From Flavobacteriia bacterium (GTDB lineage: Bacteria; Bacteroidota; Bacteroidia; Flavobacteriales_D; Crocinitomicaceae): 12,607 nucleotides of DNA. Of this stretch, positions 7,101-12,607 are shown in pieces; the first letter of the stretch is position 1; every line of letters starts with the position of its first letter. The DNA lies in the NCBI GenBank assembly GCA_009925805.1, contig RFQF01000048.1, positions 1 to 12,607 on the forward strand, given 5' to 3'. A program made the translations under genes and the position numbers. The notes beneath the pieces were generated by a model that was given only the letters and a program-made list of their open reading frames with translations, searched no databases and was not told where the DNA came from.

Positions 7101-7525
7101 AGGCGGTCCTGACGGAATTCGATCGAATTACCGAGCGAGGTGGCGTATTGGGGGCCATGGAGACCATGTACCAGCGCTCTAAAATTCAGGAAGAGTCCTT
7201 GTATTATGAAACGCTCAAGCATACAGGAGAATTTCCGATCATTGGGGTGAATACCTTTTTGAGTTCCAAAGGTTCTCCGACGGTATTGCCCAAAGAGGTA
7301 ATCCGAGCGACCGAAGAAGAGAAACAATATCAAATCCAGATGTTAGCAGCATTGCACCGCACCCATGGGGAGTCGGCGCGCACCCAAATCGCCCGGGTAC
7401 AAGAGGCCGCTGTTAATAATCGCAACATGTTTGAACAGCTCATGGAGGCATGCAAGTTCGCATCGCTTGGCCAAATCACCGAGGCCTTGTTTGAGGTGGG
7501 TGGACAGTACCGTAGGAATATGTAG
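4145..7525 (+). CDS. icmF: Fused isobutyryl-CoA mutase (B12 domain, G-protein chaperone and mutase in one chain)
   Basis: The enzyme uses adenosylcobalamin to interconvert isobutyryl-CoA and n-butyryl-CoA, and the GTPase part gates cofactor loading. The chain has 1126 residues in the IcmF order. The B12-binding domain (about 12-142) carries the lower-ligand motif DGHDAA (23-28, ligand His25) and GGGGG (99-103). The MeaB/ArgK-like GTPase (about 195-410) has P-loop GTGGAGKS (203-210), switch ETSGIGQSD (296-304) and base motif NKFD (343-346). A linker follows to about 545, then the TIM-barrel mutase with RMFAGEGGPERTN and SGYHIAEAGANP (His813). The substrate-deciding residues are Phe587 and Gln775, aligned with Tyr89 and Arg207 of methylmalonyl-CoA mutase, and Phe/Gln is the isobutyryl-CoA pattern. 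All key residues are intact. The start at 4145 gives the expected N terminus. It lies 31 bases after the 74-residue gene and 20 before the permease. An alternative substrate such as isovaleryl-CoA is known as a side activity of the family. Confidence 0.95.
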   Translation: MESINPYLPQHKIRIVTAASLFDGHDAAINIMRRIIQATGCEVIHLGHDRSVEEVVNCAIQEDAQAIAMTSYQGGHMEYFKYMHDLLHEKGAPHIKIFGGGGGTILPSEIEELHAYGIARIYHPDDGRAMGLQGMINDLVQQCDFAVGETLPAHPLQLNPNDVPSIARVISGAENFGEKHQHILQEINAKAQKITTPVLGITGTGGAGKSSLVDELVRRFLLDFSDKHLAVVSVDPSKRKTGGALLGDRIRMNSIKSDRVYMRSLATRQSNLALSKHVADAISILKTAGFDLIILETSGIGQSDTEILDHSDVSLYVMTPEYGAATQLEKIDMLDFADVIALNKFDKRGALDALRDVRKQYQRNHNLWEKNVDEMPVYGTIASQFNDPGMNTLYKVLMDKVVEKTGAPLASTFEITREMSEKIFVIPPERTRYLSEISENNRAYDHWVHQQVAVAEKLQGLDSAMRTLRQSTLEDKDRLIKGLQESFEQEKLNFDPKNWEILQNWDAKKQAFKNPAYQFKVRDKVLSIKTHTESLSHSQIPKVAAPRYSSWGDILRWVLQENFPGEFPYTSGLFPFKREGEDPTRMFAGEGGPERTNKRFHYVSLGMPAKRLSTAFDSVTLYGNDPATRPDIYGKIGNSGVSICCLDDAKKLYSGFDLSHPATSVSMTINGPAPMLLGFFMNAAIDQNCEKYIKAHGLEDEVIRKIEAIYLQKGTDRPTYQGELPEGNDGLGLMLLGVTGDQVLPAEVYAKIKAETLNQVRGTVQADILKEDQAQNTCIFSTEFALRLMGDVQSYFIDHGVRNFYSVSISGYHIAEAGANPITQLAFTLANGFTYVEYYLSRGMSINDFGPNLSFFFSNGIDPEYAVIGRVARRIWAKALAKKYGANARAQMLKYHIQTSGRSLHAQEIDFNDIRTTLQALYAIYDNCNSLHTNAYDEAITTPTEESVRRAMAIQLIINRELGLAKNENPLQGSFIIDELTDLVEEAVLTEFDRITERGGVLGAMETMYQRSKIQEESLYYETLKHTGEFPIIGVNTFLSSKGSPTVLPKEVIRATEEEKQYQIQMLAALHRTHGESARTQIARVQEAAVNNRNMFEQLMEACKFASLGQITEALFEVGGQYRRNM

Positions 7526-7534
7526 GTTTCTTTG

Positions 7535-7542
7535 TATTTTTA
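7535..7542 (+). promoter_or_regulatory. Possible -7 element abutting the permease start codon
   Basis: TATTTTTA differs from the Bacteroidota -7 consensus TAnnTTTG only in the last base and ends three bases before the ATG at 7546. The layout is the same as before the hydrolase (TATTTTTG, three bases, ATG). It would allow transcription of the permease and PLP-enzyme pair apart from icmF, with an almost leaderless message. Confidence 0.35.
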
Positions 7543-7545
7543 GGC

Positions 7546-8883
7546 ATGCATGCCCAAGAAATCAAACCCAAACTTCGTGTTTTCGACCTCAGTATTATTG
7601 TCATTTCTCTGGTCATCGGTATGGGGATTTTTAGCACCCCAAGCGAAGTTGCGGCCAAGGCGGGAAGTCAGGAAATATATTTTTTGGTATGGTTGGTGGG
7701 AGCTGTCGTGAGTTTAATCGGCGCCCTAACTTTTGCTGAAATTGGCGCTCGGCTTCCCCGTGCGGGGGGATTCTATAAATTATTCTCCATTTGCTACACC
7801 CCTGTATTTGCCTTCATGGTAAACTGGATCACCGTCATATCTAATGCGGCCTCCACTGCGGCTGTGGCGATTATGGGCTCGGCCTACATTGCTCCGCTCC
7901 TATTCCCCCAGCTTGATGTTTCAACGGCCACACTTCTTGTAACGGTGAGTACAGTTGCGCTGCTGCTGGTGGTAAATCTGTTGGACATCAAAGTGAGCGC
8001 CACGCTGTTGAACGGTCTCATGATCCTTAAAATCGGGCTTATCCTTTTAATTATCAGCTGTTTATTTGCGCATGTGTCCCCCGAAGTGTCCACTAAGGCC
8101 CTGCATGATCCGCAGGCCATAGCACCGTGGAAGGCCTTTTTAATGTGTTTTATTCCCGTATTTTTCACCTTTGGTGGGTATCAACAAACGATGAACTTTG
8201 GTGGGGATATTGCGAATCCTTCGCGCACCCTTCCCCGTGCTATTTTCATTGGAATTGCAACCATAATGACCCTATACCTGCTCGTTAATTTTAGTTATGT
8301 ACAAGTGCTTGGCATGGAACACCTCTCGCAAACTAAGACCCTCGCTGCCGATATGATTGGGCTTTGGTTTGGAAAAACAGCATCCGTATTTCTATCCTTG
8401 GTGATGTTTTTTGCCGTGATGGCGTATGTGAATGTTTCTATATTAAGCAATCCAAGAGTGTATTATGCCATGGCTGAGGATGGTGTATTGCCTAAGATTT
8501 TTGGGAAAGTTAATCCCAAAACGCAAGTCCAGGAGGTTGGTGTGCTGGTCTTCTGTGGGTTCATTTTGCTTACCTTGTTTTTGATGCAATCCTTTGCTAA
8601 AATTCTTCAATACGTCATGTTCTTTGACAGCATCAGTCTAATAACCGCCGCTGCCGCCATTTTTGTGTTGCGCCATCGTGCAAAAAAGCAAAAGGAACCG
8701 GAAATTCAGGGGTACCGAATTCCAGGGTATCCCTTGCTCCCCTTGGTGTACATTGCGGTTTATACCTTGGTCATTGTGGGCGTATTCGTGGCGAATAAAA
8801 TCGCCTTTGGATGGGGTGGATTATTGTTTTTAGCTGGTTATCCTCTATTTTTCATTATTCGCAAACTCATTGCCTCGCAATAG
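7546..8883 (+). CDS. APC-superfamily amino acid permease
   Basis: This is an inner-membrane secondary transporter, probably for amino acids, of 445 residues with about 12 hydrophobic helices as usual in the APC family. The unwound first helix carries the substrate-binding GMGIF (25-29). The motif AEIGARLPRAGGFY (64-77) after helix 2 is characteristic of the amino acid/polyamine exchangers. The segment FTFGGYQQTMNFGGDIANPSRTLPRA (208-232 region) matches the helix 6 and loop pattern of the L-type or SteT-like exchangers. VYYAMAEDGVLP (305-316) is the conserved cytoplasmic loop. A basic stretch (RHRAKKQK, 376-383) follows helix 10. The short N-terminal tail has no signal peptide. It begins 20 bases after icmF and ends six bases before the PLP enzyme, so it is probably co-transcribed with at least the latter. 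The substrate cannot be assigned; an exchanger for neutral amino acids is as likely as one for basic ones. Confidence 0.9.
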   Translation: MHAQEIKPKLRVFDLSIIVISLVIGMGIFSTPSEVAAKAGSQEIYFLVWLVGAVVSLIGALTFAEIGARLPRAGGFYKLFSICYTPVFAFMVNWITVISNAASTAAVAIMGSAYIAPLLFPQLDVSTATLLVTVSTVALLLVVNLLDIKVSATLLNGLMILKIGLILLIISCLFAHVSPEVSTKALHDPQAIAPWKAFLMCFIPVFFTFGGYQQTMNFGGDIANPSRTLPRAIFIGIATIMTLYLLVNFSYVQVLGMEHLSQTKTLAADMIGLWFGKTASVFLSLVMFFAVMAYVNVSILSNPRVYYAMAEDGVLPKIFGKVNPKTQVQEVGVLVFCGFILLTLFLMQSFAKILQYVMFFDSISLITAAAAIFVLRHRAKKQKEPEIQGYRIPGYPLLPLVYIAVYTLVIVGVFVANKIAFGWGGLLFLAGYPLFFIIRKLIASQ

Positions 8884-8889
8884 AAATCC

Positions 8890-10041
8890 ATGAAAAGCCT
8901 CTTTCTCCTAAACCCTGACATAACCTTCTTGAATTTCGGCTCCTTTGGTGCCTGTCCGAAGCCCATTTTCGAAGTTTATCAAGATTGGCAGGTAAAACTG
9001 GAGCGCGAACCGGTGCAGTTTATTGTAAAAACAGCCATTGACGCCTTGGAAAATGTACGGCAAGAGCTTTCTGCCTTTGTGGGATGCGCACAGGAGGATC
9101 TGGTGTTAGTAACGAACCCTTCGTATGCCATCAACACCATCGCCAAATCCTTTCCGTTGCAGGCGGGCGATGAAATACTCGCCACGAATTTAGAATACGG
9201 TGCCTGTGACCGAACCTGGGAATATTATTGTACGCAGCGTGGAGCAAGGTACATTCGCCAAGAAATTCCCCTGCCTATTCGCTCGAAAGAACACTTCATG
9301 GAGGCCTTTTGGAAAGGATATTCCAAGCGTACCAAAGCCATTTTTATTAGCCATATCACCAGCGCCACCGGGCTCATTTTACCGGTAAAAGAACTATGTG
9401 CGGAAGCCAAAGCGCGTGGTCTTATTACCATCGTTGATGGTGCCCATGTGCCGGGGCATATTCCCTTGCATTTAGGAGAACTACAAGCCGACATCTACAC
9501 GGGAGCATGCCACAAATGGATGATGGGACCGAAAGGATCTTCGTTCCTTTATGTTCATAAAACCCACCAAGCATGGGTGGATCCTTTGGTGATTAGTTGG
9601 GGATACCGGAGCCCTACGCCTTCGGAATCCTTATTCATTGACTGGCATCAAACATCGGGCACACGCGACTATGCGGCATTTTTGAGCCTCCCCGCCTGTT
9701 TGCAATTTCGTGAAGCCCATGGCTGGGACGAAGTATCAGCAGCATGCAAGGCCCTGGTGCGAAGGCATGCCCCACGATTTTGTGCCTTAATGGAAACCGA
9801 GGCCTTGGCACCAATTTCCGAGGAATGGCTCGGGCAAATGTTTAGCATACCGATAAAAACGAACCAACCGTTGGAATTGAAGCGTCTGCTCTACGAGGCG
9901 TACCGCATTGAGATTCCAGTAACCGAATACAACGGAAGAAACTGCCTGCGGTATTCGATCCAGGGCTTCAATACAGAACAAGACTTGGACACCCTTTACC
10001 AAGCGATGGAAGCTTTAAAGAAAGAGGGCATAATTTACTGA
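8890..10041 (+). CDS. Class V aminotransferase-fold PLP enzyme
   Basis: This cytoplasmic PLP enzyme of 383 residues belongs to the group of cysteine desulfurases, isopenicillin N epimerase and kynureninase. The cofactor lysine is Lys209 in GACHKWMMGPKG. Asp183 and His186 in VDGAHVPGH contact the pyridine ring, and His155 in SHITSATG should stack on it. Arg354 in the RYSIQGFNTEQDL end is placed to hold the substrate carboxylate. The N-terminal FLNFGSFGACP (13-23) corresponds to the substrate-contacting start of the epimerase-like subgroup, which normally reads LN-G-G. I see no cysteine in a SufS/IscS-type loop, which argues against a housekeeping cysteine desulfurase. The closest description is isopenicillin-N-epimerase-like, but such annotations rarely reflect the true reaction. 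The six-base gap to the permease suggests that the pair handles one amino acid; that is inference. Confidence 0.88.
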   Translation: MKSLFLLNPDITFLNFGSFGACPKPIFEVYQDWQVKLEREPVQFIVKTAIDALENVRQELSAFVGCAQEDLVLVTNPSYAINTIAKSFPLQAGDEILATNLEYGACDRTWEYYCTQRGARYIRQEIPLPIRSKEHFMEAFWKGYSKRTKAIFISHITSATGLILPVKELCAEAKARGLITIVDGAHVPGHIPLHLGELQADIYTGACHKWMMGPKGSSFLYVHKTHQAWVDPLVISWGYRSPTPSESLFIDWHQTSGTRDYAAFLSLPACLQFREAHGWDEVSAACKALVRRHAPRFCALMETEALAPISEEWLGQMFSIPIKTNQPLELKRLLYEAYRIEIPVTEYNGRNCLRYSIQGFNTEQDLDTLYQAMEALKKEGIIY

Positions 10042-10045
10042 TATC

Positions 10046-10060
10046 TGTTCCGTGAACAAT
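10046..10060. terminator. Possible weak hairpin between convergent genes
   Basis: TGTTC (10046-10050) and GAACA (10054-10058) form a 5-bp stem with a CGT loop in the 20 bases between the convergent stop codons. ATTTTAC follows on the + strand. The stem is short and the T tract poor, so this is a weak candidate for a shared bidirectional terminator. Confidence 0.25.
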
Positions 10061-10061
10061 T

Positions 10062-10511
10062 TTACTCCTCGGTGTTTCCTTTTTTTGATTTTCGGTACAG
10101 GTAGGCATCATAAATGAAGCGCTTCGCGAATCGCACCTGCTTGTCGGCATGGACGAATTTCTTAAAGACGTTGGCATTCACACCAAAATACTCGTAACTG
10201 TCGCCATTGGTAAACGTAATTTCCAACAACAGACCTTTGTGTTTATAGTCTGCTATACCGCATTCCATAACCGTTTGTTCGTAATCAGGACGGTTGGCTT
10301 CGAGGGTTTCCGGGGCGATACTTACCAAGAAATGGTAGCCATCGGTAATTTCACGACCCCGAAGCGTTGCTTCCGCATGCATGGGATCGTCTTCTTGAAA
10401 TTTATCGGGATGCCATTGTTTCACCAAGCGACGGTAGGTAGCCTTTAATTCAGTCAAATCAATAGGCCCTTCGATTTCAAAAAGTTTTTTGTATTGGTTA
10501 ATGCGTTTCAT
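10062..10511 (-). CDS. J-domain protein with C-terminal KTSC-like domain
   Basis: This 149-residue cytoplasmic protein joins two parts. Residues about 5-62 form a J domain with the invariant HPDK (34-37) between helix II (ATYRRLVKQW) and helix III, the loop that stimulates ATP hydrolysis by DnaK. Residues about 64-141 resemble the KTSC domain, with LLLEITFTNGDSYEYFGV containing its YxY centre (Tyr106, Tyr108), followed by FKKFVHADKQVRFAKRFI and DAYLYRKSK. KTSC is a short domain found at the end of some lysyl-tRNA synthetases and alone in bacterial proteins; its function is not known and RNA binding has been suggested. There is no zinc-finger or client-binding domain, so this is not DnaJ itself. 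The expected partner is DnaK, encoded 7 kb away. The gene converges on the PLP enzyme, with 20 bases between the stops. The HPDK codons and domain matches make this strand the coding one. Confidence 0.85.
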   Translation of the reverse strand: MKRINQYKKLFEIEGPIDLTELKATYRRLVKQWHPDKFQEDDPMHAEATLRGREITDGYHFLVSIAPETLEANRPDYEQTVMECGIADYKHKGLLLEITFTNGDSYEYFGVNANVFKKFVHADKQVRFAKRFIYDAYLYRKSKKGNTEE

Positions 10512-10633
10512 TGAACGAATGGAATTGGATTAGGTAAAATAGGCCCTTAATTTTTGGCGAAGTTACGCATAGAAAAACAACCTGCTCGTTATTCAGGCGA
10601 TATTGCGAAAGACTAAGTGCATTACCGCAAACC

Positions 10634-11167
10634 TCACTTTACCCACTCGAAGAGTTTTTTTCCGTGCCGATGGTGCAAGGTGTAGGCGGTGAGGTCGAAG
10701 GCCAACAAGAAACTTCCTTGAACCACCAGTCCATTGCCGAAGCCGCGCCACTGGGCCGACTTGCTTTGCTGATGCAGGGCGATGCTGCGCAATAAAAAAC
10801 CTGCGGTGATGTAGGCTATATCCAAACCGCTGTTGAACAATAAGGCCTGTTCCGTTTTTTGCTGCTGCCGCAAAGAAAGTTGCAAATTATCTGTGGGAAT
10901 TTCCTTTTTTGCCTTGAAATATCCAGGAAGTGCAAGAGCTAAATTGACCGTATTCCACATGGTATTCATTTGGTGAAAGGACCGTATTTCGGGACTTGTT
11001 GCCGTCGCCCAACCTATGCCCCCACCTACGAGATTCGCTGTGGCCCAAGTTCCTAAGGTGAGCATGAGTTTTTTGTCGTAATTCAATCGATGTTGGTTGA
11101 AATTCGAAACTTCTTGCGCGTGAACAACAAACGCCGAAAAACTGAACAAAAGGATGAATCTTCGCAT
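10634..11167 (-). CDS. Small membrane protein resembling DUF6992
   Basis: The function is unknown. The protein has 177 residues, beginning with a signal peptide or first membrane segment MRRFILLFSFSAFVVHAQ (1-18). Three further hydrophobic stretches follow at about 35-57, 68-84 and 108-132, with another at 144-165. The segment FHQMNTMWNTVNLALALPGY (64-83) after a Gly-rich helix reminds me of the Bacteroidota family DUF6992; this is from memory and not certain. The start at 11167 is chosen because the signal peptide follows at once. The frame is open further upstream to 11305, but that would run across the divergent promoter region and into the peptidase gene. It lies 122 bases upstream of the J-domain gene on the same strand, with no clear terminator between them, so co-transcription is possible. 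The final QAQ/HAQ cleavage style is common in Bacteroidota exported proteins. Confidence 0.75.
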   Translation of the reverse strand: MRRFILLFSFSAFVVHAQEVSNFNQHRLNYDKKLMLTLGTWATANLVGGGIGWATATSPEIRSFHQMNTMWNTVNLALALPGYFKAKKEIPTDNLQLSLRQQQKTEQALLFNSGLDIAYITAGFLLRSIALHQQSKSAQWRGFGNGLVVQGSFLLAFDLTAYTLHHRHGKKLFEWVK

Positions 11168-11236
11168 GTTTAGGTAACACATCAACCGAGGTATTGTTTT
11201 TTTCAATTGAGCAAGGTCCTCATTGCTTTTTTTACT

Positions 11237-11244
11237 TAAAATTG
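11237..11244 (+). promoter_or_regulatory. Possible -7 element before the M28 peptidase gene
   Basis: TAAAATTG matches TAnnTTTG at five of six fixed positions and ends five bases before the ATG at 11250. A TTG at 11207-11209 is 27 bases upstream and another at 11223-11225 only 11, so neither gives a standard -33 spacing. The 82-base gap must also hold the divergent promoter for the minus-strand membrane protein, where I see no good match. Confidence 0.3.
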
Positions 11245-11249
11245 TACCC

Positions 11250-12227
11250 ATGAAGATAATAAAATTGCCATCTACGAAACAGTTTGTTACCCTCCTTTTC
11301 TTCACCTTTGGTACCTTGGCATTTGGTCAACAAGCCATTCATCAAGTATCCTTAGAGCACTTAAAAAACCATTTGAAAATCCTTTCTAGCGACGCTATGG
11401 CGGGAAGAGCAACTGGAACCCCAGGCATTGAAAAGGCCGCTAAGTATTTAGAGAGTGCATTTCAACGAATGGGTTTGAAACCAAGCCGTCAAGGGTATAA
11501 GATGCCTGATAATTCAGGTAAAGCCTGCAACATCCTAGCGCAAATCGAAGGAAAATCCATGCCATCAGAATTCGTGGTCGTTTCTGCGCATTACGACCAT
11601 CTTGGAATCGTGAATGGAGAAATTTACAACGGAGCGGATGACGATGGCAGCGGAACCGCCGCGTTGCTGGCCATGGCCGAAACGTTGATGGAATTGAAAA
11701 AACAAGGAAGAGGCCCCGATCGTACCGTGGTGTTTATTGCCTTCAGCGGGGAAGAAAAAGGCCTTTGGGGCAGCGATTATTTTTCCGAGCATCCCACCAT
11801 CGATCTCACCAAAGTGAGTTGCGATGTAAACATCGACATGATTGGTCGAATTGATCCCGAGCGAACTACAGCCGATACCAACCATTATGTGTGCGTGGTG
11901 GGACAGCGCCATATTTCATCCGAGTTGAAATTAGCCTTACGGGCCTTGAATGAAAATACACAGAACCTCATTTTAGATGGAAAATTCGACGAACAATCCG
12001 ACCCTAACCGCATTTTTTATCGCAGTGATCATTATAATTTTGCGAAAAAAGGCGTTCCAGCGGTGTTTTTTTACGATGGCATGTTAGGGGGAGATTATCA
12101 TGAGCCTACGGATGATTTTGAAAAAATTGATTGGGATGTTTACCAAAAGCGTTGCAATTTTATTCTCGATTTTGTTGTCTCTGTGGCAAATCGTGCGGAT
12201 TTATTGAAGCGCGATTTAACAGAATGA
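11250..12227 (+). CDS. Secreted M28-family zinc peptidase (aminopeptidase-like)
   Basis: This is an exported di-zinc exopeptidase, probably periplasmic or lipid-free secreted, that removes N-terminal residues from peptides. The 325-residue protein starts with a signal peptide (1-26, ending in FGQQ). The M28 metal and catalytic residues are all visible: His114 and catalytic Asp116 in SAHYDHLG, bridging Asp131 in NGADDDGSG, Glu168 (general base) and Glu169 in FSGEEKGLWGS, Asp196 in NIDMIGR, and His284 in DYHEPTDD. FYRSDHYNFAKKGVPAVFF (256-274) is the usual strand-loop before the last ligand. The length is that of a single-domain M28 protein, with no PA insertion and no type IX sorting domain at the C terminus. 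The start at 11250 places the signal peptide at the N terminus; an in-frame start at 11223 would add nine residues and overlap the -7-like box. Aminopeptidase versus glutaminyl-cyclase-like activity cannot be decided, but the intact HYDH and DDDGSG favour a peptidase. Confidence 0.92.
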   Translation: MKIIKLPSTKQFVTLLFFTFGTLAFGQQAIHQVSLEHLKNHLKILSSDAMAGRATGTPGIEKAAKYLESAFQRMGLKPSRQGYKMPDNSGKACNILAQIEGKSMPSEFVVVSAHYDHLGIVNGEIYNGADDDGSGTAALLAMAETLMELKKQGRGPDRTVVFIAFSGEEKGLWGSDYFSEHPTIDLTKVSCDVNIDMIGRIDPERTTADTNHYVCVVGQRHISSELKLALRALNENTQNLILDGKFDEQSDPNRIFYRSDHYNFAKKGVPAVFFYDGMLGGDYHEPTDDFEKIDWDVYQKRCNFILDFVVSVANRADLLKRDLTE

Positions 12228-12260
12228 AAACCATAATGCGCCTATTTGTCTCATTCTTTT
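12221..12260 (+). terminator. Possible long-loop hairpin after the peptidase gene
   Basis: AGAATGA (12221-12227, which includes the stop codon) and TCATTCT (12251-12257) are perfect inverted repeats separated by 23 bases and followed by TTT. The large loop and short T run make it a doubtful terminator. Confidence 0.2.
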
Positions 12261-12290
12261 GATTAACTTCGTGGTAAAATAGAAGTATTC

Positions 12291-12607
12291 ATGCGTTTCT
12301 TTTTACCGACGCTTTTTTTTATTATTCCGGTTTTACTTCAAGCGCAAAACAATACGTTTTACCGAAAATTCAACCTTCCTGGAATGCAAGGTGCCTTGCA
12401 ACTTGAAGTAACGAACGATGGCGGTTTTATTGCCACAGGTCAACATGAAGGAAACGGGTCGAACGGAGACTGCGACATTTATGTCTACAAATTGGACATT
12501 TGCGGCAACATTGACTGGTTTAAAATTTATGGAACGGGAGGTCAGGAAGGAGGTAAAAGCATCATTCAAATGACTGATGGATCCTATTTAGTTTCCGGGC
12601 TTTATTC
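12291..12607 (+). CDS. Secreted repeat protein, N-terminal fragment (cut by the window end)
   Basis: The frame runs from the ATG at 12291 to the window end without a stop, giving 105 residues. It begins with a signal peptide (MRFFLPTLFFIIPVLLQAQ, 1-19) ending in the AQ style usual in Bacteroidota. The mature part shows blade-like segments: GALQLEVTNDGGFIATGQ, then DIYVYKLDICGNIDWFKIYGTGG, then EGGKSIIQMTDGSYLVSG. The repeating pattern (a G-rich turn, DGG or DGSY, a hydrophobic strand ending in TG or SG, then a line with x-K-L-D-x-x-G-x-x-x-W) is that of beta-propeller-like repeats in large exported Bacteroidota proteins. Many of these end in a type IX secretion sorting domain or carry PKD or Ig-like modules, which would be beyond the window. 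It lies 63 bases after the peptidase gene. The function is unknown; surface display or secretion is inferred. Confidence 0.8.
   Translation, partial: MRFFLPTLFFIIPVLLQAQNNTFYRKFNLPGMQGALQLEVTNDGGFIATGQHEGNGSNGDCDIYVYKLDICGNIDWFKIYGTGGQEGGKSIIQMTDGSYLVSGLY

Noticed and set aside
6821..7333. 170-codon open frame on the minus strand inside icmF
   Set aside because: It is opposite the most conserved part of the mutase domain and has no recognisable motifs.
10149..10448. 99-codon open frame on the + strand between the PLP enzyme and the membrane-protein gene
   Set aside because: The minus strand here encodes the J domain with HPDK and the KTSC-like segment, so the + frame is the shadow.
11168..11305. 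46-residue N-terminal extension of the minus-strand membrane protein
   Set aside because: It would overlap the divergent M28 gene and its promoter region and would bury a good signal peptide that begins at 11167.
1..12607. Mobile element, phage, CRISPR or defence system
   Set aside because: No transposase, integrase, nuclease, terminal inverted repeats, regular direct repeats or tRNA-flanked boundaries were seen; the genes are chaperone, metabolic and secreted proteins.

Overview
The window looks like a chromosomal stretch from a member of the Bacteroidota, most likely the order Flavobacteriales. This rests on several signs: A-rich regions without Shine-Dalgarno sequences before start codons; promoter elements resembling the Bacteroidota -7 box TAnnTTTG; a DnaK with the FGGGTHDVS variant of the phosphate-binding loop; several secreted proteins whose signal peptides end in AQ or GQ; and a final gene with the repeat style of large Bacteroidota exported proteins. 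I see no tRNA, rRNA, CRISPR array, insertion sequence or phage gene.

Layout. Bases 1-906 hold the C-terminal two thirds of dihydrolipoyl dehydrogenase (Lpd), cut by the window edge. A 243-base gap with several inverted repeats leads to dnaK (1150-3057), which ends in a strong UUCG-loop terminator. Next, on the + strand, come an alpha/beta hydrolase (3116-3892), an unrecognised 74-residue protein overlapping it by four bases (3889-4113), and a very large fused acyl-CoA mutase of the IcmF type (4145-7525). An APC-family amino acid permease (7546-8883) and a class V aminotransferase-fold PLP enzyme (8890-10041) follow closely. The tight spacing (overlap, 31, 20 and 6 bases) suggests that these five genes are largely co-transcribed, with internal promoter-like elements before the permease and possibly before icmF.

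The convergent minus-strand part holds a J-domain protein with a C-terminal KTSC-like domain (10062-10511) and a small membrane protein resembling DUF6992 (10634-11167). Divergent from the latter are a secreted M28-family zinc peptidase (11250-12227) and the start of a secreted repeat protein (12291 to the window end).

How the genes may work together. Lpd is the shared E3 subunit of 2-oxoacid dehydrogenases, including the branched-chain enzyme that makes isobutyryl-CoA from valine. IcmF interconverts isobutyryl-CoA and n-butyryl-CoA. A permease and a PLP enzyme directly behind icmF would fit amino acid uptake and breakdown, but that link is inference from position. DnaK and the J-domain protein could be chaperone partners, but they are 7 kb apart and not in one operon.

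Most of the window is ordinary housekeeping and metabolism, and I found no clear undescribed system. The points most worth checking are the operator-like palindromes upstream of dnaK, the J-domain/KTSC fusion, the orphan 74-residue protein, and -7-like boxes that sit 3-5 bases before start codons and imply leaderless transcripts.
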